NCBI RefSeq assembly: GCF_000478275.1
Contig: NZ_ASJB01000080.1
Coordinates: 186,001 to 250,000 of the forward strand
Source: Amycolatopsis orientalis DSM 40040 = KCTC 9412
GTDB lineage: Bacteria; Actinomycetota; Actinomycetes; Mycobacteriales; Pseudonocardiaceae
Length of the DNA stretch: 64,000 bases
Direction of reading: 5' to 3'
The translations under genes and the position numbers were made by a program. Of the stretch, positions 49,558 through 58,072 are shown in pieces. Numbering within the stretch: the stretch's first letter is position 1; every line of letters begins with the position of its first letter. The notes below the pieces were generated by a model. The model was given only the letters and a program-made list of their open reading frames with translations, was not told where the DNA came from and did no database searches.

Positions 49558-50733
49558 ATGAGCTGGCAGGACGAGCTTCGACAGCTGGACGTCGAGCTGG
49601 CCGCGGGTCGCATCGGGCACGCCGAACACCGCAGGAAGCGCGACGAACTCCTGGCGGAGGCCTCCGGCGGGACGATGCCGTCACCGGTCCCCTCCCCGCT
49701 GCGACGACCGGGCGGCGCCTGGCACAGCACCAATCCCGCCGCGCGACCGGCCGACTTGCCCACCGTCACGGTTCAGCAGCCCCAGCCGTACCAACAGCCT
49801 CAGCAGCAGCAGCACTACGCGCCACCGTCGGAACAGCGCACGCAGCCTTTCGACACCGAGAAGCCCCAGCGCGAAGAGAAGAAGAGCGTCGTCCCGCGCA
49901 TCGAGGACCACAAGACCACCGCGCCTTCGCCCGCCGACATCAATCCGACGGTCTACCTGCGCGCCGAACCGCCACCGGTCCGGAACAAGCCGTCGACCCA
50001 CCAGCTGCACCGGCCGCTCCCGCCGCTGGCGCCCGAACCCGGCCCGCGGCACGGCGCGCCGGCCGAGGACTACGCGGTCACCGGCGGTCGCAAGCCGACG
50101 TGGCTGTTCCTCGGCGCCGGAGTGCTGGTCGTACTGGCGCTGATCATCGGCGGGACGCTGTGGCTGGGCTCGTCGTCGTCCTCGAACGTCGCCGAGCAGC
50201 CGACCGTGGCCCAGCCGCCGGACGGCCTGTCCGGCCTCGCGCCGTCCAGCCAGCCGAACAGCGCCCAGACGCCGCTGGAAGACCGCCTGCCCGCGTTGCC
50301 GGGAACGCCGTCGAAGGACAACTCGACGATGTCGGTCGCGAAGGGTGTCGAACTCAATCTGTATTCGAAGGCCGCCGCCGACTACCTCACTTCGAAGAAC
50401 ATCACTTCCGTCACCTACAAGGGTTCGAACGAAGGTACGAACGGTTACCTCGTCCTGGTGATCCCGGCGAACGACGCGAAGGACGCCACCGCGATCGTCA
50501 ACTACTTCCGGGAGAACTCGATCAACGCCGGACTGCGCGAGCAGCGCGTCGGCGACCGGCTCGCGCTCGTCGGCGCGAACAAGAACGGCCAGCTCAGCGG
50601 CATCGGTTATGTGTCCGGGACGATGGCCGTGACGACGTGGGTCTCGCAGCCGCTCGGCGGGGACTCGCAGGCGCTCGACACCCGTCTGGAGCAGACGCTG
50701 ACCTCGTTGGACACCGTTCTGCCGTCGTCCTGA
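49558..50733 (+). CDS. Gln/Pro-rich membrane protein, paralogue 1
   Basis: The 391-residue protein starts with a short helical domain (SWQDELRQLDVELAAGRIG), a Gln/Pro-rich disordered region (about 75-170), one membrane helix (about 183-203) and an extracytoplasmic domain (about 235-391). The next gene has the same order of parts. The N-terminal motif resembles SHOCT-like oligomerisation modules. The topology places the disordered region in the cytoplasm, where it could be a phosphorylation or scaffold target, by inference. GGCGGCAGGGGG precedes the ATG. Confidence 0.75.
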   Translation: MSWQDELRQLDVELAAGRIGHAEHRRKRDELLAEASGGTMPSPVPSPLRRPGGAWHSTNPAARPADLPTVTVQQPQPYQQPQQQQHYAPPSEQRTQPFDTEKPQREEKKSVVPRIEDHKTTAPSPADINPTVYLRAEPPPVRNKPSTHQLHRPLPPLAPEPGPRHGAPAEDYAVTGGRKPTWLFLGAGVLVVLALIIGGTLWLGSSSSSNVAEQPTVAQPPDGLSGLAPSSQPNSAQTPLEDRLPALPGTPSKDNSTMSVAKGVELNLYSKAAADYLTSKNITSVTYKGSNEGTNGYLVLVIPANDAKDATAIVNYFRENSINAGLREQRVGDRLALVGANKNGQLSGIGYVSGTMAVTTWVSQPLGGDSQALDTRLEQTLTSLDTVLPSS

Positions 50734-50880
50734 GAAGCGCAGGTCGCGGGGAGATCACGATTCGACCCGCGAGGGCGAGCCGAGTCCGGGCAGTGCAGAA
50801 TGTGCGAGGTCACCGCAGTGGTGGTATCGCGAGGGCAGGGAGCGTACTTTCCCGCCTGAATCGGATTAAGGGGGCTGGTG

Positions 50881-52236
50881 GTGTCCTGGCAGGAAGAGCT
50901 GCGCAATCTGGACGAGGAGCTCGCATCTGGACGCCTCTCCGCGGACGACTACCGGCTCCGGCGCGACCAGGTGCTTTCCTCAGCGGTCGCGTACGGCGAC
51001 CCTGCCCAGCAGCAGGTGCAGCAGCCCGGCCAGCAGCCCCAGCAGCCTTTCCAGCAGACGCCCTTCCAGCAGCCTCAGCAACCGCAGGCGCCGCAGCAGC
51101 CCCAGCAGGCTCCGCAGTCCGGTCAGCCCAGCGCCGACTCGACCCAGATCATCGCGCCGGTGAACCAGCCGCCGCAGAACGGTGAGGGCGAGCGGACCCA
51201 GGTCGTCCCGAACTGGCAGCAACCGCAGGCCGACCCGAACCGCACCCAGGTCGTGCCCCCGGTCGCGTCGCCGCCCGGCGGTTTCCCGCAGCAGGGCCAG
51301 GCATCCCCGGCGGGCGGTTTCCCCCAGCAGGGCCAGGCCTCGCCCGCGGGTGGATTCCCGCAGCAGCCGCCCCAGCAGCACGGCTACCCGCAGCAGCAAC
51401 AGCCGCAGCAGCAGGGCTGGACCGACAACGACGCCAGCCCGCCGTGGGGTGGTTCGGACTTCCCGCCGATCTCGCCGGTCGGCAGCACGGAATGGGTCAA
51501 GCAGGGCCCCGAGCTGTTCGAAGACAAGCCCAAGGGCAAGGGCGGCAAGATCGCCATCATCGCGATCGTCGCCGTGCTGGTCCTCGCCGGCCTGGGCGTC
51601 GGCGGTTACTTCGCCTTCTCCGGCGGCGGTGACGACCCGGCGGACCCGACGGCTCAGCCGCAGCCGACCCAGTCGCAGAACGCGCCCCCGCCGTCGTCGG
51701 CCAAGCCGAAGACGCCCGAAGAGCTGCTGTTCGAGAAGATCCCGGAGCAGTCCGGCGAAGAGGACGCGAAGAGCGGCGTGATCACCGCGGCCCAGCTCGC
51801 CGAGATCACCGGGATGGAGAAGGCCGAGGCCGACCTGGTCATCGCCGCCGGCGTGAAGCAGGTCGCGTACCGCGGCTCGCAGAAGCAGCCCGACGAGACC
51901 GGCCCGCAGCCGGCGAAGATCTCGGTCACGGTCATCCCGCTGACCAGCCCCGGTGCCGCCGGCGACCTGGTCAAGCAGCTGCGCCAGTACCAGACGAGCA
52001 ACGGCTTCGTGCAGATCACCGAACCGCTGCCGGGTATGCCGCCGAAGCTGAACTTCCAGAAGAAGATCGCCGCCGACAAGGGTTCGTACCGCGGCACCTG
52101 GATCAGCGGGAACAACATCATCCGGGTGGACGTGCTGCAGAACCCGCTCGGCGGGGAAGACGGCGAGAAGGCGTTGAGCGGCACGTACCAGCGCGCGGTG
52201 AAGAAGACGCTGGAAAACTACGCCGTCACCAGCTGA
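50881..52236 (+). CDS. Gln/Pro-rich membrane protein, paralogue 2
   Basis: The 451-residue protein shares with the preceding gene the N-terminus SWQEELRNLDEELASGRLSADDYR, a long Gln/Pro-rich stretch (about 40-190, with near-identical GGFPQQGQASPA repeats three times), one membrane helix (about 222-242) and an extracytoplasmic domain. Two GTGs are possible; the second (50881) gives a start matching the paralogue and has AAGGGG ahead of it. The methyltransferase gene follows after 3 bp, so this gene probably leads the glycosyltransferase operon. Confidence 0.78.
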   Translation: MSWQEELRNLDEELASGRLSADDYRLRRDQVLSSAVAYGDPAQQQVQQPGQQPQQPFQQTPFQQPQQPQAPQQPQQAPQSGQPSADSTQIIAPVNQPPQNGEGERTQVVPNWQQPQADPNRTQVVPPVASPPGGFPQQGQASPAGGFPQQGQASPAGGFPQQPPQQHGYPQQQQPQQQGWTDNDASPPWGGSDFPPISPVGSTEWVKQGPELFEDKPKGKGGKIAIIAIVAVLVLAGLGVGGYFAFSGGGDDPADPTAQPQPTQSQNAPPPSSAKPKTPEELLFEKIPEQSGEEDAKSGVITAAQLAEITGMEKAEADLVIAAGVKQVAYRGSQKQPDETGPQPAKISVTVIPLTSPGAAGDLVKQLRQYQTSNGFVQITEPLPGMPPKLNFQKKIAADKGSYRGTWISGNNIIRVDVLQNPLGGEDGEKALSGTYQRAVKKTLENYAVTS

Positions 52237-52239
52237 TCG

Positions 52240-53586
52240 ATGACCGCCGAGAAGGCACGGCTGCTCACGACGCTGCTCTCCCTGGCCGAGGACACCGGTT
52301 CGCTGTCCGACGAACTGCACTTCGCCGGCTGGGACGCCACCGAGCGGGTGCCGCTCGACCACGGCGCCGCGAACGTCCTCCGGGCGCTCGTGCTGCCGAA
52401 GGCGCCGCGAGTACTCGAAATCGGTGCCGATTTCGGCGGTCTGACCAGGTATTTGGGTGAGGTCTCGGCGACGGTGCACGCCGTCGAGGCCGATCCGGTC
52501 CGCGCGGCCGCCGTCCGGTTCCGCACCCGCGACCTCGGCACGGTCACGGTGTACGACCAGCCTCCCGGCTCCGGGGTTTACGACCTCGTCATCGTCCAAC
52601 AGCCCTACGCGACGCGAAGCCTGCTGAACGTGGTTCGCGAGCGGCTGTCTCCAACAGGCGCCGTCGTGGTGCTCACCACGTCGCGGAATGTCGCCAAGAC
52701 GCTCGCGGCGGCCGGTCTCGAAATCCAGCGTGAGCTGCGCTGCACCCCCGGGCACGAAGTCGCCCGCGCGGTGCTCGGCACGCAGATCGACACCGAACTC
52801 CCCCGGCTGTCCGCCGCGATCACCGGCGGCCCCGCGCACGGCCTCGCCCTGCTGTGCGGCCCCGCCGCCGCCGCCCTCTGGCCCGCGTACCGGCTCGCGA
52901 CCTACTTCAACACCGCCGAGCGCGCCGCCTTCGCCTGCACACGCGCCGATGTCGTGCGCACCGGCGAGGGCGCCGAAGTCCGACGGACGCCGCTCACTCC
53001 GTCGCCGCCGGTCGCCGGGATCTCCGTCGGACCGTGCACGGACAAGGTGTACGACGCCCCGACGATGGTCGAAGTCCTGCTCGACGAGCCGGAGCGCGTC
53101 GCGGAACTGCTCACCGGCTGGCGGGATCTCCTGCGCGCCGAGGCCGCGCGCGGGGTCGAGGCGCTGTGGGATCTGGTGCCGCACAACGTACTCGTCGATG
53201 GGACGACGTTGCGCCCGATCGATCTCGAGTGGCGGAACGCGGAAGCCGGTTTGCCGGAGGTCGTCGAGCGCGGAGTGCTCGTGCTGGCCGACAAGCTCGC
53301 CGACGCGGGCTGGTCCGCGGCGGCGGACGGCGGCTCGATGCGCGATTTGGCGGGCTGGCTCGGTGTGCTGATCGGTCTCCATCCCTCCTTTGTGGACACC
53401 GCGGTGGCGCGGGAGGTCGCCTTCTCGACGATCGCCTCGTGCGGCACCGCGCACGGCACCGGCGAGGTGCGGGAGGCCATCGCCGAAATCTGGCGAACGC
53501 GCCTGGCGAGAACCGTCCACGAGTACCGTTCACCGAAGGTCGGCGCCGGTGTGGCGGCGAACGAAGACGAGGTAGCGAAGCGATGA
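52240..53586 (+). CDS. SAM-dependent methyltransferase with C-terminal kinase-like domain
   Basis: In the 448-residue protein, residues about 45-170 form a class I methyltransferase fold with VLEIGADFGGLTRYLGE (SAM glycine loop) and YDLVIVQQPY. The C-terminal half contains VPHNVLVDGTTLRPIDLEWR, which recalls the catalytic loop and DxD of aminoglycoside-phosphotransferase-like proteins (H-x-N ... D-x-E). Such fused proteins occur in surface glycan clusters. The acceptor is unknown. The gene is 3 bp after the Gln/Pro-rich protein and overlaps the glycosyltransferase start by 4 bp. Confidence 0.8.
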   Translation: MTAEKARLLTTLLSLAEDTGSLSDELHFAGWDATERVPLDHGAANVLRALVLPKAPRVLEIGADFGGLTRYLGEVSATVHAVEADPVRAAAVRFRTRDLGTVTVYDQPPGSGVYDLVIVQQPYATRSLLNVVRERLSPTGAVVVLTTSRNVAKTLAAAGLEIQRELRCTPGHEVARAVLGTQIDTELPRLSAAITGGPAHGLALLCGPAAAALWPAYRLATYFNTAERAAFACTRADVVRTGEGAEVRRTPLTPSPPVAGISVGPCTDKVYDAPTMVEVLLDEPERVAELLTGWRDLLRAEAARGVEALWDLVPHNVLVDGTTLRPIDLEWRNAEAGLPEVVERGVLVLADKLADAGWSAAADGGSMRDLAGWLGVLIGLHPSFVDTAVAREVAFSTIASCGTAHGTGEVREAIAEIWRTRLARTVHEYRSPKVGAGVAANEDEVAKR

Positions 53587-55484
53587 CGAGCCTGCATACC
53601 GCCGGCATCCTGACCCCGGACCGGCCGGTCGGGCACCTGTTCGAACTCCGGGGCTGGACGACCGGGATCAGCCGGATCGACGAGATGTCCGTGACCGTCG
53701 CGGACGTCGAAGCGAACCTGTTCCCCGAGCCGTGCCCGGGCGCGCCCGAAGGTACTTTCGGCTGGCGCGCCGTCCCGGCCACCTGGGTTCCCGCGGGCAC
53801 CCAGGACATCGTCGTCACCGGCCCGGACGAGCGGGTGCTGAACCAGGCGACCGTCCACGTGGGAACGCTGCCCGGCGAGGAACCGCTGTGGCTGGGCGAA
53901 CTCGAAGCGCCGAAGCAGGGAAAGGTCTCCGAGGGACACGTCGTCTACGTCACGGGCTGGGCCATGCTCCAGGGCCGCGCGCCGAGCCTGATCGAGGTGA
54001 TGGTCGAGGGCGGTGGCACGGTCAGCGCCCGCACCCGCCTGCCCCGCAAGGACGTGCCGAAGGAATTCCCCGGCTTCGACGACGCCGCCGTCAGCGGTTT
54101 CGAGGCTTGGGTGCCCGTCGACCTTCCCTACGGCGAAGAGCGGACGCTGTCGCTCCGCGTCCGGTACCGCACCGAAGGCATCGGCGAGGTCGTGTCGGCG
54201 AAGCGCACTTTCACGCTTCGCAATCCCGTCGCGGACCCGGACGACGCCGAACTCGCCGACGAACTGGCGAGTGACACGGCGAAGGCGATGGCGCGGGTGA
54301 ACATCCCGACCGACCCGAAGCACGTGCTGGTGTTCACGCACAGCCTCGGCGTCGGCGGCGGCCAGTTGTGGCTGCAGGAGCTGCTGAGCCGGATGGTGAC
54401 CGACCACGGCTGGCAGGTCAGCCTGGTCAGCGAAACCGACGGCCCGCTGCGCGCGGACTGTCACGAACTCGGCATCCCCGTGCATGTCACGACGCACTAC
54501 CGGAACCAGACGGTCCCCGCATATGAAGGACATGTCGCCGAGCTGGCTCGCTTCGCGAAGTGCTCCGGAGCGGGCGTCGCGCTCGTCAACACGCTCGGCG
54601 GTTTCGTCGGCGCGGACGCGGCGAAGCGCGCCGGGATGCCGACGGCCTGGGTGATCCACGAGAGCTTCTCGCTGCCCGCGTTCGCTTACCAGAACTGGGG
54701 TCCGGTCAAACCGCCCGCCGCGGTTTGGCAGCGCTGGGAAAGCACGCTCGCCGAGGTGGACAAGCTGCTGTTCGTCGCGGACGCGACGCGCGAGATGTTC
54801 CTGCCCTACAGCAAGCCGGAACGCTGCCAGACCGTCCGTTACGGCACGCCGATGCACAAGTTCGGCGGTCGCACGCGGTCGGAGACCCGGCGGCAGGCGC
54901 GGAACATGCTCGGCTACGCGCCGGACGACATCGTGCTGGTCAACATCGGCATCGCGGAATCCCGCAAGGGGCAGGCGCCGCTGATCTCGGCGATGGAGCG
55001 GATCCACCAGGTCCACCCCGAGGCCAAACTGGCCGTCGTCGGGCTGCACCCGTCGCCGTACGGGCTCGCGATGGAGGAATCGGTCGAGCGCGCGGGGCTG
55101 GAGAAGTCGGTCAGCCTGGTGCCGATCCAGCCGGATCCGCTGCGCTGGCTGCAGGCGGCGGACATCTTCGTGAACAGCTCCGACATCGAATCGCTGCCGC
55201 GGTCGATCCTCGAAGCCGTCTGCTGTGGCGTCCCGGTCGCGGCGACCGACGTGTTCGGCGCGCGGGAGATGATCGTCGACGGCGAGACGGGCTGGCTGTT
55301 CGAGACCAACGACGTCGACGCGCTGACGGCGGCGTTGCTGCGCGCGCTGGGCACGTCGGCCACCCGTCGCCGTGAGATGGCGAAGGCGGCGCACGAGAAG
55401 CTGCGGCCGTGGCTCGACCCGGCGGGTTACGCGCGCGAATACTCCGAAATCCTGACCGAACTGAGTGGGGGCGTTCATGTCTGA
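53583..55484 (+). CDS. GT4-family glycosyltransferase with N-terminal beta-rich domains
   Basis: The C-terminal part of this 633-residue protein (about 265-633) is a GT-B glycosyltransferase: FTHSLGVGGGQLWLQELLSRM (glycine loop), VNIGIAESRKGQAPL, and the family-4 donor site SDIESLPRSILEAVCCGVPVAATD. The first 230 residues are beta-rich and may bind the acceptor or a partner (WLGELEAPKQGKVSEGHVVY). The protein is cytoplasmic, with no membrane helix. It sits in the overlapping operon with the methyltransferase, coiled-coil protein and second glycosyltransferase, pointing to a shared glycan or glycoprotein product. Confidence 0.9.
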   Translation: MTSLHTAGILTPDRPVGHLFELRGWTTGISRIDEMSVTVADVEANLFPEPCPGAPEGTFGWRAVPATWVPAGTQDIVVTGPDERVLNQATVHVGTLPGEEPLWLGELEAPKQGKVSEGHVVYVTGWAMLQGRAPSLIEVMVEGGGTVSARTRLPRKDVPKEFPGFDDAAVSGFEAWVPVDLPYGEERTLSLRVRYRTEGIGEVVSAKRTFTLRNPVADPDDAELADELASDTAKAMARVNIPTDPKHVLVFTHSLGVGGGQLWLQELLSRMVTDHGWQVSLVSETDGPLRADCHELGIPVHVTTHYRNQTVPAYEGHVAELARFAKCSGAGVALVNTLGGFVGADAAKRAGMPTAWVIHESFSLPAFAYQNWGPVKPPAAVWQRWESTLAEVDKLLFVADATREMFLPYSKPERCQTVRYGTPMHKFGGRTRSETRRQARNMLGYAPDDIVLVNIGIAESRKGQAPLISAMERIHQVHPEAKLAVVGLHPSPYGLAMEESVERAGLEKSVSLVPIQPDPLRWLQAADIFVNSSDIESLPRSILEAVCCGVPVAATDVFGAREMIVDGETGWLFETNDVDALTAALLRALGTSATRRREMAKAAHEKLRPWLDPAGYAREYSEILTELSGGVHV

Positions 55485-56016
55485 CACCGACATTCCCGGC
55501 CGTGTCCAGGCCGAGCTGACCCGGCTCCGTGCCGAACGGCAGGTTTTCACCGCCGAACAGGACCGGCTGAAGGCGAAGCTGGCCGACACCGAACACGAGC
55601 TGCGCGAGGCCACCGCGGCCGCGTCGAACGAAGGCGAGTCCGCCGAGGTGAATCAGAAGCTCTCCTCACAGCAGGAAGAACTCGACGTCGCGAAGGCGCG
55701 TCTGAAGGCGCTGGAAGCCGAGGTCCTGCTGGCCCACCAGCAGCGTGACTCGCTGCGCGCCGAGCTGAAGACCTGCCGCGAAGAGCGCGACAAACTGCGG
55801 CTGGCGCTGCTCGACGCCGAACTCGTCGTTTCGGCGGGCGTCGTGGACGCGGACATCCTGCCCGGCGGCGAGCCGTCGGCGGACCGGCAGCGGCTGCTCA
55901 ACGCCGAACGGCTCGCCGCCGAGATGGCCCGCGAACTCGACGCCACGCGCCGCACCGTCAGCTGGCGGGTCACCGCGCCGCTGCGGGTCGTGCGGAAGAA
56001 GATGGACCGGCCGTGA
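55477..56016 (+). CDS. coiled-coil protein of the glycosyltransferase operon
   Basis: The 179-residue protein is largely a coiled coil (about residues 10-125, e.g. QRDSLRAELKTCREERDKLR). It ends with RRTVSWRVTAPLRVVRK, a motif that recurs in actinobacterial glycosyltransferases just after coiled coils. I chose the ATG at 55477 (MSDTDIP), which has GGGGGC upstream, over an ATG four codons earlier. It overlaps both neighbouring genes, so all three are translated together. A scaffold linking the two glycosyltransferases is plausible but unproven. Confidence 0.8.
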   Translation: MSDTDIPGRVQAELTRLRAERQVFTAEQDRLKAKLADTEHELREATAAASNEGESAEVNQKLSSQQEELDVAKARLKALEAEVLLAHQQRDSLRAELKTCREERDKLRLALLDAELVVSAGVVDADILPGGEPSADRQRLLNAERLAAEMARELDATRRTVSWRVTAPLRVVRKKMDRP

Positions 56017-57782
56017 CCGAACTCTGCTTCGTCTCCGCCGAGGGCGGTTCCGCCTTCATGGAGGAGCTGCTCGAAGTGGTCGCCGACGCCGTGCGCACGG
56101 CGGGTGGCAAGGCCAGGACCGCCGTCGGCCGGTATCCCGAGGCCGGGGCCGACACGGTGTTCGTCGTCGTCCCCCACGAGTACTTCGTGACCATTAAGGA
56201 CGCCGACTTCCCGACCGCCGAGCAGTGCCGCCGCACCATCGGGTTCTGTGTGGAGCACCCCGGGACGGCGACCTTCGAGCGCAACGCCGAACTGCTCTCC
56301 ATCCTGGGCGGCGCCGTCGACATCAACCACGATTCGACCGCCGAGCTGCGGCGGCGCGGGATCGCCGTCGAGCAGTTCCAGCTCGGCTACAGCCCGCTGT
56401 GGGACCTGTGGGGCGGCGACCTCGACAGCCCGCGCGACCTCGACGTCACCTATCTCGGCACCGCCGAGCGGCGGCGTTCGGTGCTGCTCGGCTCCTACGC
56501 GCGGGACCTCGCGGGCCTGCGGACGCGGCTGCTGACCCCGCCGCACGAGCCGATGACCACCGCGCGCGTCGACTTCCTGCCGGGCAAGGCGAAGTTCGAG
56601 CACCTCGCGCGGTCGCGGTTCCTGCTGAACCTGCACCGCGAGCAGAAGCAGACCCTGGAATGGGTGCGCACGCTCGAAGCGATGACCAACGGCTGTGTGG
56701 TGGTCAGCGAGACCTCGGCCGACGTCGAGCCGCTGGTCCCCGGCGAGCATCTGGTGCTGGCGCGGCCAGAGGCGCTGGGCTCGGTCGTCGCCGCGCTGGC
56801 CGACGAACCCGAGCGCGAGCGGCATCTGCGTTCGGCCGCCTACGGTTTCGTGAAGTCGCTGGACATGACGGCGTCCGCGCGGCGGCTGATCGACCTCGCC
56901 TCGTCGCTGGGCTCGGCGCCCGCCGCGGACATCGCGCCGGCACGGGCACTGGCGACGAGCCTGCGGAACCCGGAGGACGCGCTCGCCGTCGACACCCCGT
57001 CGTTCGACGCGCGGTTCGCGGGTGACCGGTCCGCCGCCGGCCCGGCTTCGGCACGCGGGACGGCGCTGTCGGCCCGGATCGCCCAGCGCGCGGCAGGCGC
57101 CCGAAGGGTCGCTTCGCGCACCTGGGAGCCCGCGGCGGCTTCGGTGACGGGCTCCGCCGACGTCGACGTGCTGATCGTGCGGCGGACCGGCGAAGTCGAC
57201 CCGGACGATCTGGCGAACGACCTGCTCACCGGCAGCGTGTCGCCGAGGAAAGTGCTCGTCGGCGAGGACGGCGTGCATCCGTGGCCGCGGCCACGGCCGT
57301 ACGACGTGCTGCTGCACGACACCCCGCTCGGCCGCGGACTCACCCGGAACTCCCTGCTCGAACGGTCGACGGCGTCCTGGCTGCTGGTCCTCGACGGCGG
57401 GATGCGCGCGTCGGAGTTCCTGCTGGAGCGTCTGCTGGCCGCTTCGGACGACGTCGACGTCGTGCACTGCCCGGTCGCGGATCCGGTGGACGGCCTGGTC
57501 GGGGCGCTGCCGCCGGAGGAGCGGCGGCTGCGGACGCTGCCGTACCTGGGCAGCGGGTATCTGGTGCGGCGGTCGCTGGTCGACGAGTTCGGCGGGTGGA
57601 ACTCCGAGGTGCTGTTCGAGGGCCTGGAGGATCACCTGTTCTGGCGGCGGGTGGCCGCTGCGGCGAAGCCGACGGCGCTGGTGCAGCAGGTGCTGCTGCG
57701 GCGGCTGCGGCCGGATCCGGACTCGCGGCCGATGGACCTCGACCCGCATCGGGTGTGGGCTGCCGTCGAGAGCGCGCTGTAG
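56013..57782 (+). CDS. two-domain glycosyltransferase
   Basis: In the 589-residue protein, residues about 1-320 resemble a GT-B enzyme of the spore-protein CgeB-like kind, with DLDVTYLGTAERRRSVLLG, RSRFLLNLHREQKQTLEWVR and AMTNGCVVVSETSADVEPL. Residues about 385-589 resemble a GT-A (GT2-like) domain, with TASWLLVLDGGMRASEFLLER and LGSGYLVRRSLVDEFGGW. Two transferases appear fused, which suits addition of two sugars in sequence. GTG start overlaps the previous gene by 4 bp. A 75-bp repeat begins 1 bp after its stop. Confidence 0.82.
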   Translation: MTELCFVSAEGGSAFMEELLEVVADAVRTAGGKARTAVGRYPEAGADTVFVVVPHEYFVTIKDADFPTAEQCRRTIGFCVEHPGTATFERNAELLSILGGAVDINHDSTAELRRRGIAVEQFQLGYSPLWDLWGGDLDSPRDLDVTYLGTAERRRSVLLGSYARDLAGLRTRLLTPPHEPMTTARVDFLPGKAKFEHLARSRFLLNLHREQKQTLEWVRTLEAMTNGCVVVSETSADVEPLVPGEHLVLARPEALGSVVAALADEPERERHLRSAAYGFVKSLDMTASARRLIDLASSLGSAPAADIAPARALATSLRNPEDALAVDTPSFDARFAGDRSAAGPASARGTALSARIAQRAAGARRVASRTWEPAAASVTGSADVDVLIVRRTGEVDPDDLANDLLTGSVSPRKVLVGEDGVHPWPRPRPYDVLLHDTPLGRGLTRNSLLERSTASWLLVLDGGMRASEFLLERLLAASDDVDVVHCPVADPVDGLVGALPPEERRLRTLPYLGSGYLVRRSLVDEFGGWNSEVLFEGLEDHLFWRRVAAAAKPTALVQQVLLRRLRPDPDSRPMDLDPHRVWAAVESAL

Positions 57783-57783
57783 C

Positions 57784-57858
57784 TGAAGGGCCCTTTCCCC
57801 GCATGCGACGCGGTGAAGGGCGCTTTCCCCGCATCGCATGCGGGGAAAGCGTCCTTCA
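57784..57858. repeat. 75-bp three-arm palindromic repeat (type B copy 4)
   Basis: Arm 1 begins TGAAGGGCCC, the spacer is GCGACGCGG, arm 2 begins TGAAGGGCGC, the loop is CGC, and arm 3 is the inverse of arm 2 with one mismatch (20 of 21). It starts directly after the glycosyltransferase stop codon and may end transcription of that operon. Confidence 0.9.
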
Positions 57859-57991
57859 GCCCCCACCGAGACGCGGGGCGAGCTTCGTCCGTTCGAGTGA
57901 GTTAGGCCGTGTCGGTGAACGTCCTCCCCCGGTGGCGCGCCTTAAGGGCAGAGCATCGGAGCCTTCGGATGCTGGACGAGGAGGAGCCGCC

Positions 57992-58072
57992 ATGGCCTGG
58001 GAAATCGCCCTGGTCGCCGCGTTGGCCGTCGTGTTCGTCATACGGCTCGCGCTTCAGCTGAAGCGCGGCTGA
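57992..58072 (+). CDS. 26-residue single-helix membrane peptide
   Basis: The peptide MAWEIALVAALAVVFVIRLA followed by LQLKRG is one membrane helix with a basic end. It has a very strong ribosome site (GAGGAGGAG, 8 bp before the ATG), which sets it apart from chance ORFs. It is too short for most gene finders. Its last 35 bp overlap the end of the convergent CRP-like gene. Small single-helix proteins of this size often modulate larger membrane complexes; the partner is unknown. Confidence 0.6.
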   Translation: MAWEIALVAALAVVFVIRLALQLKRG

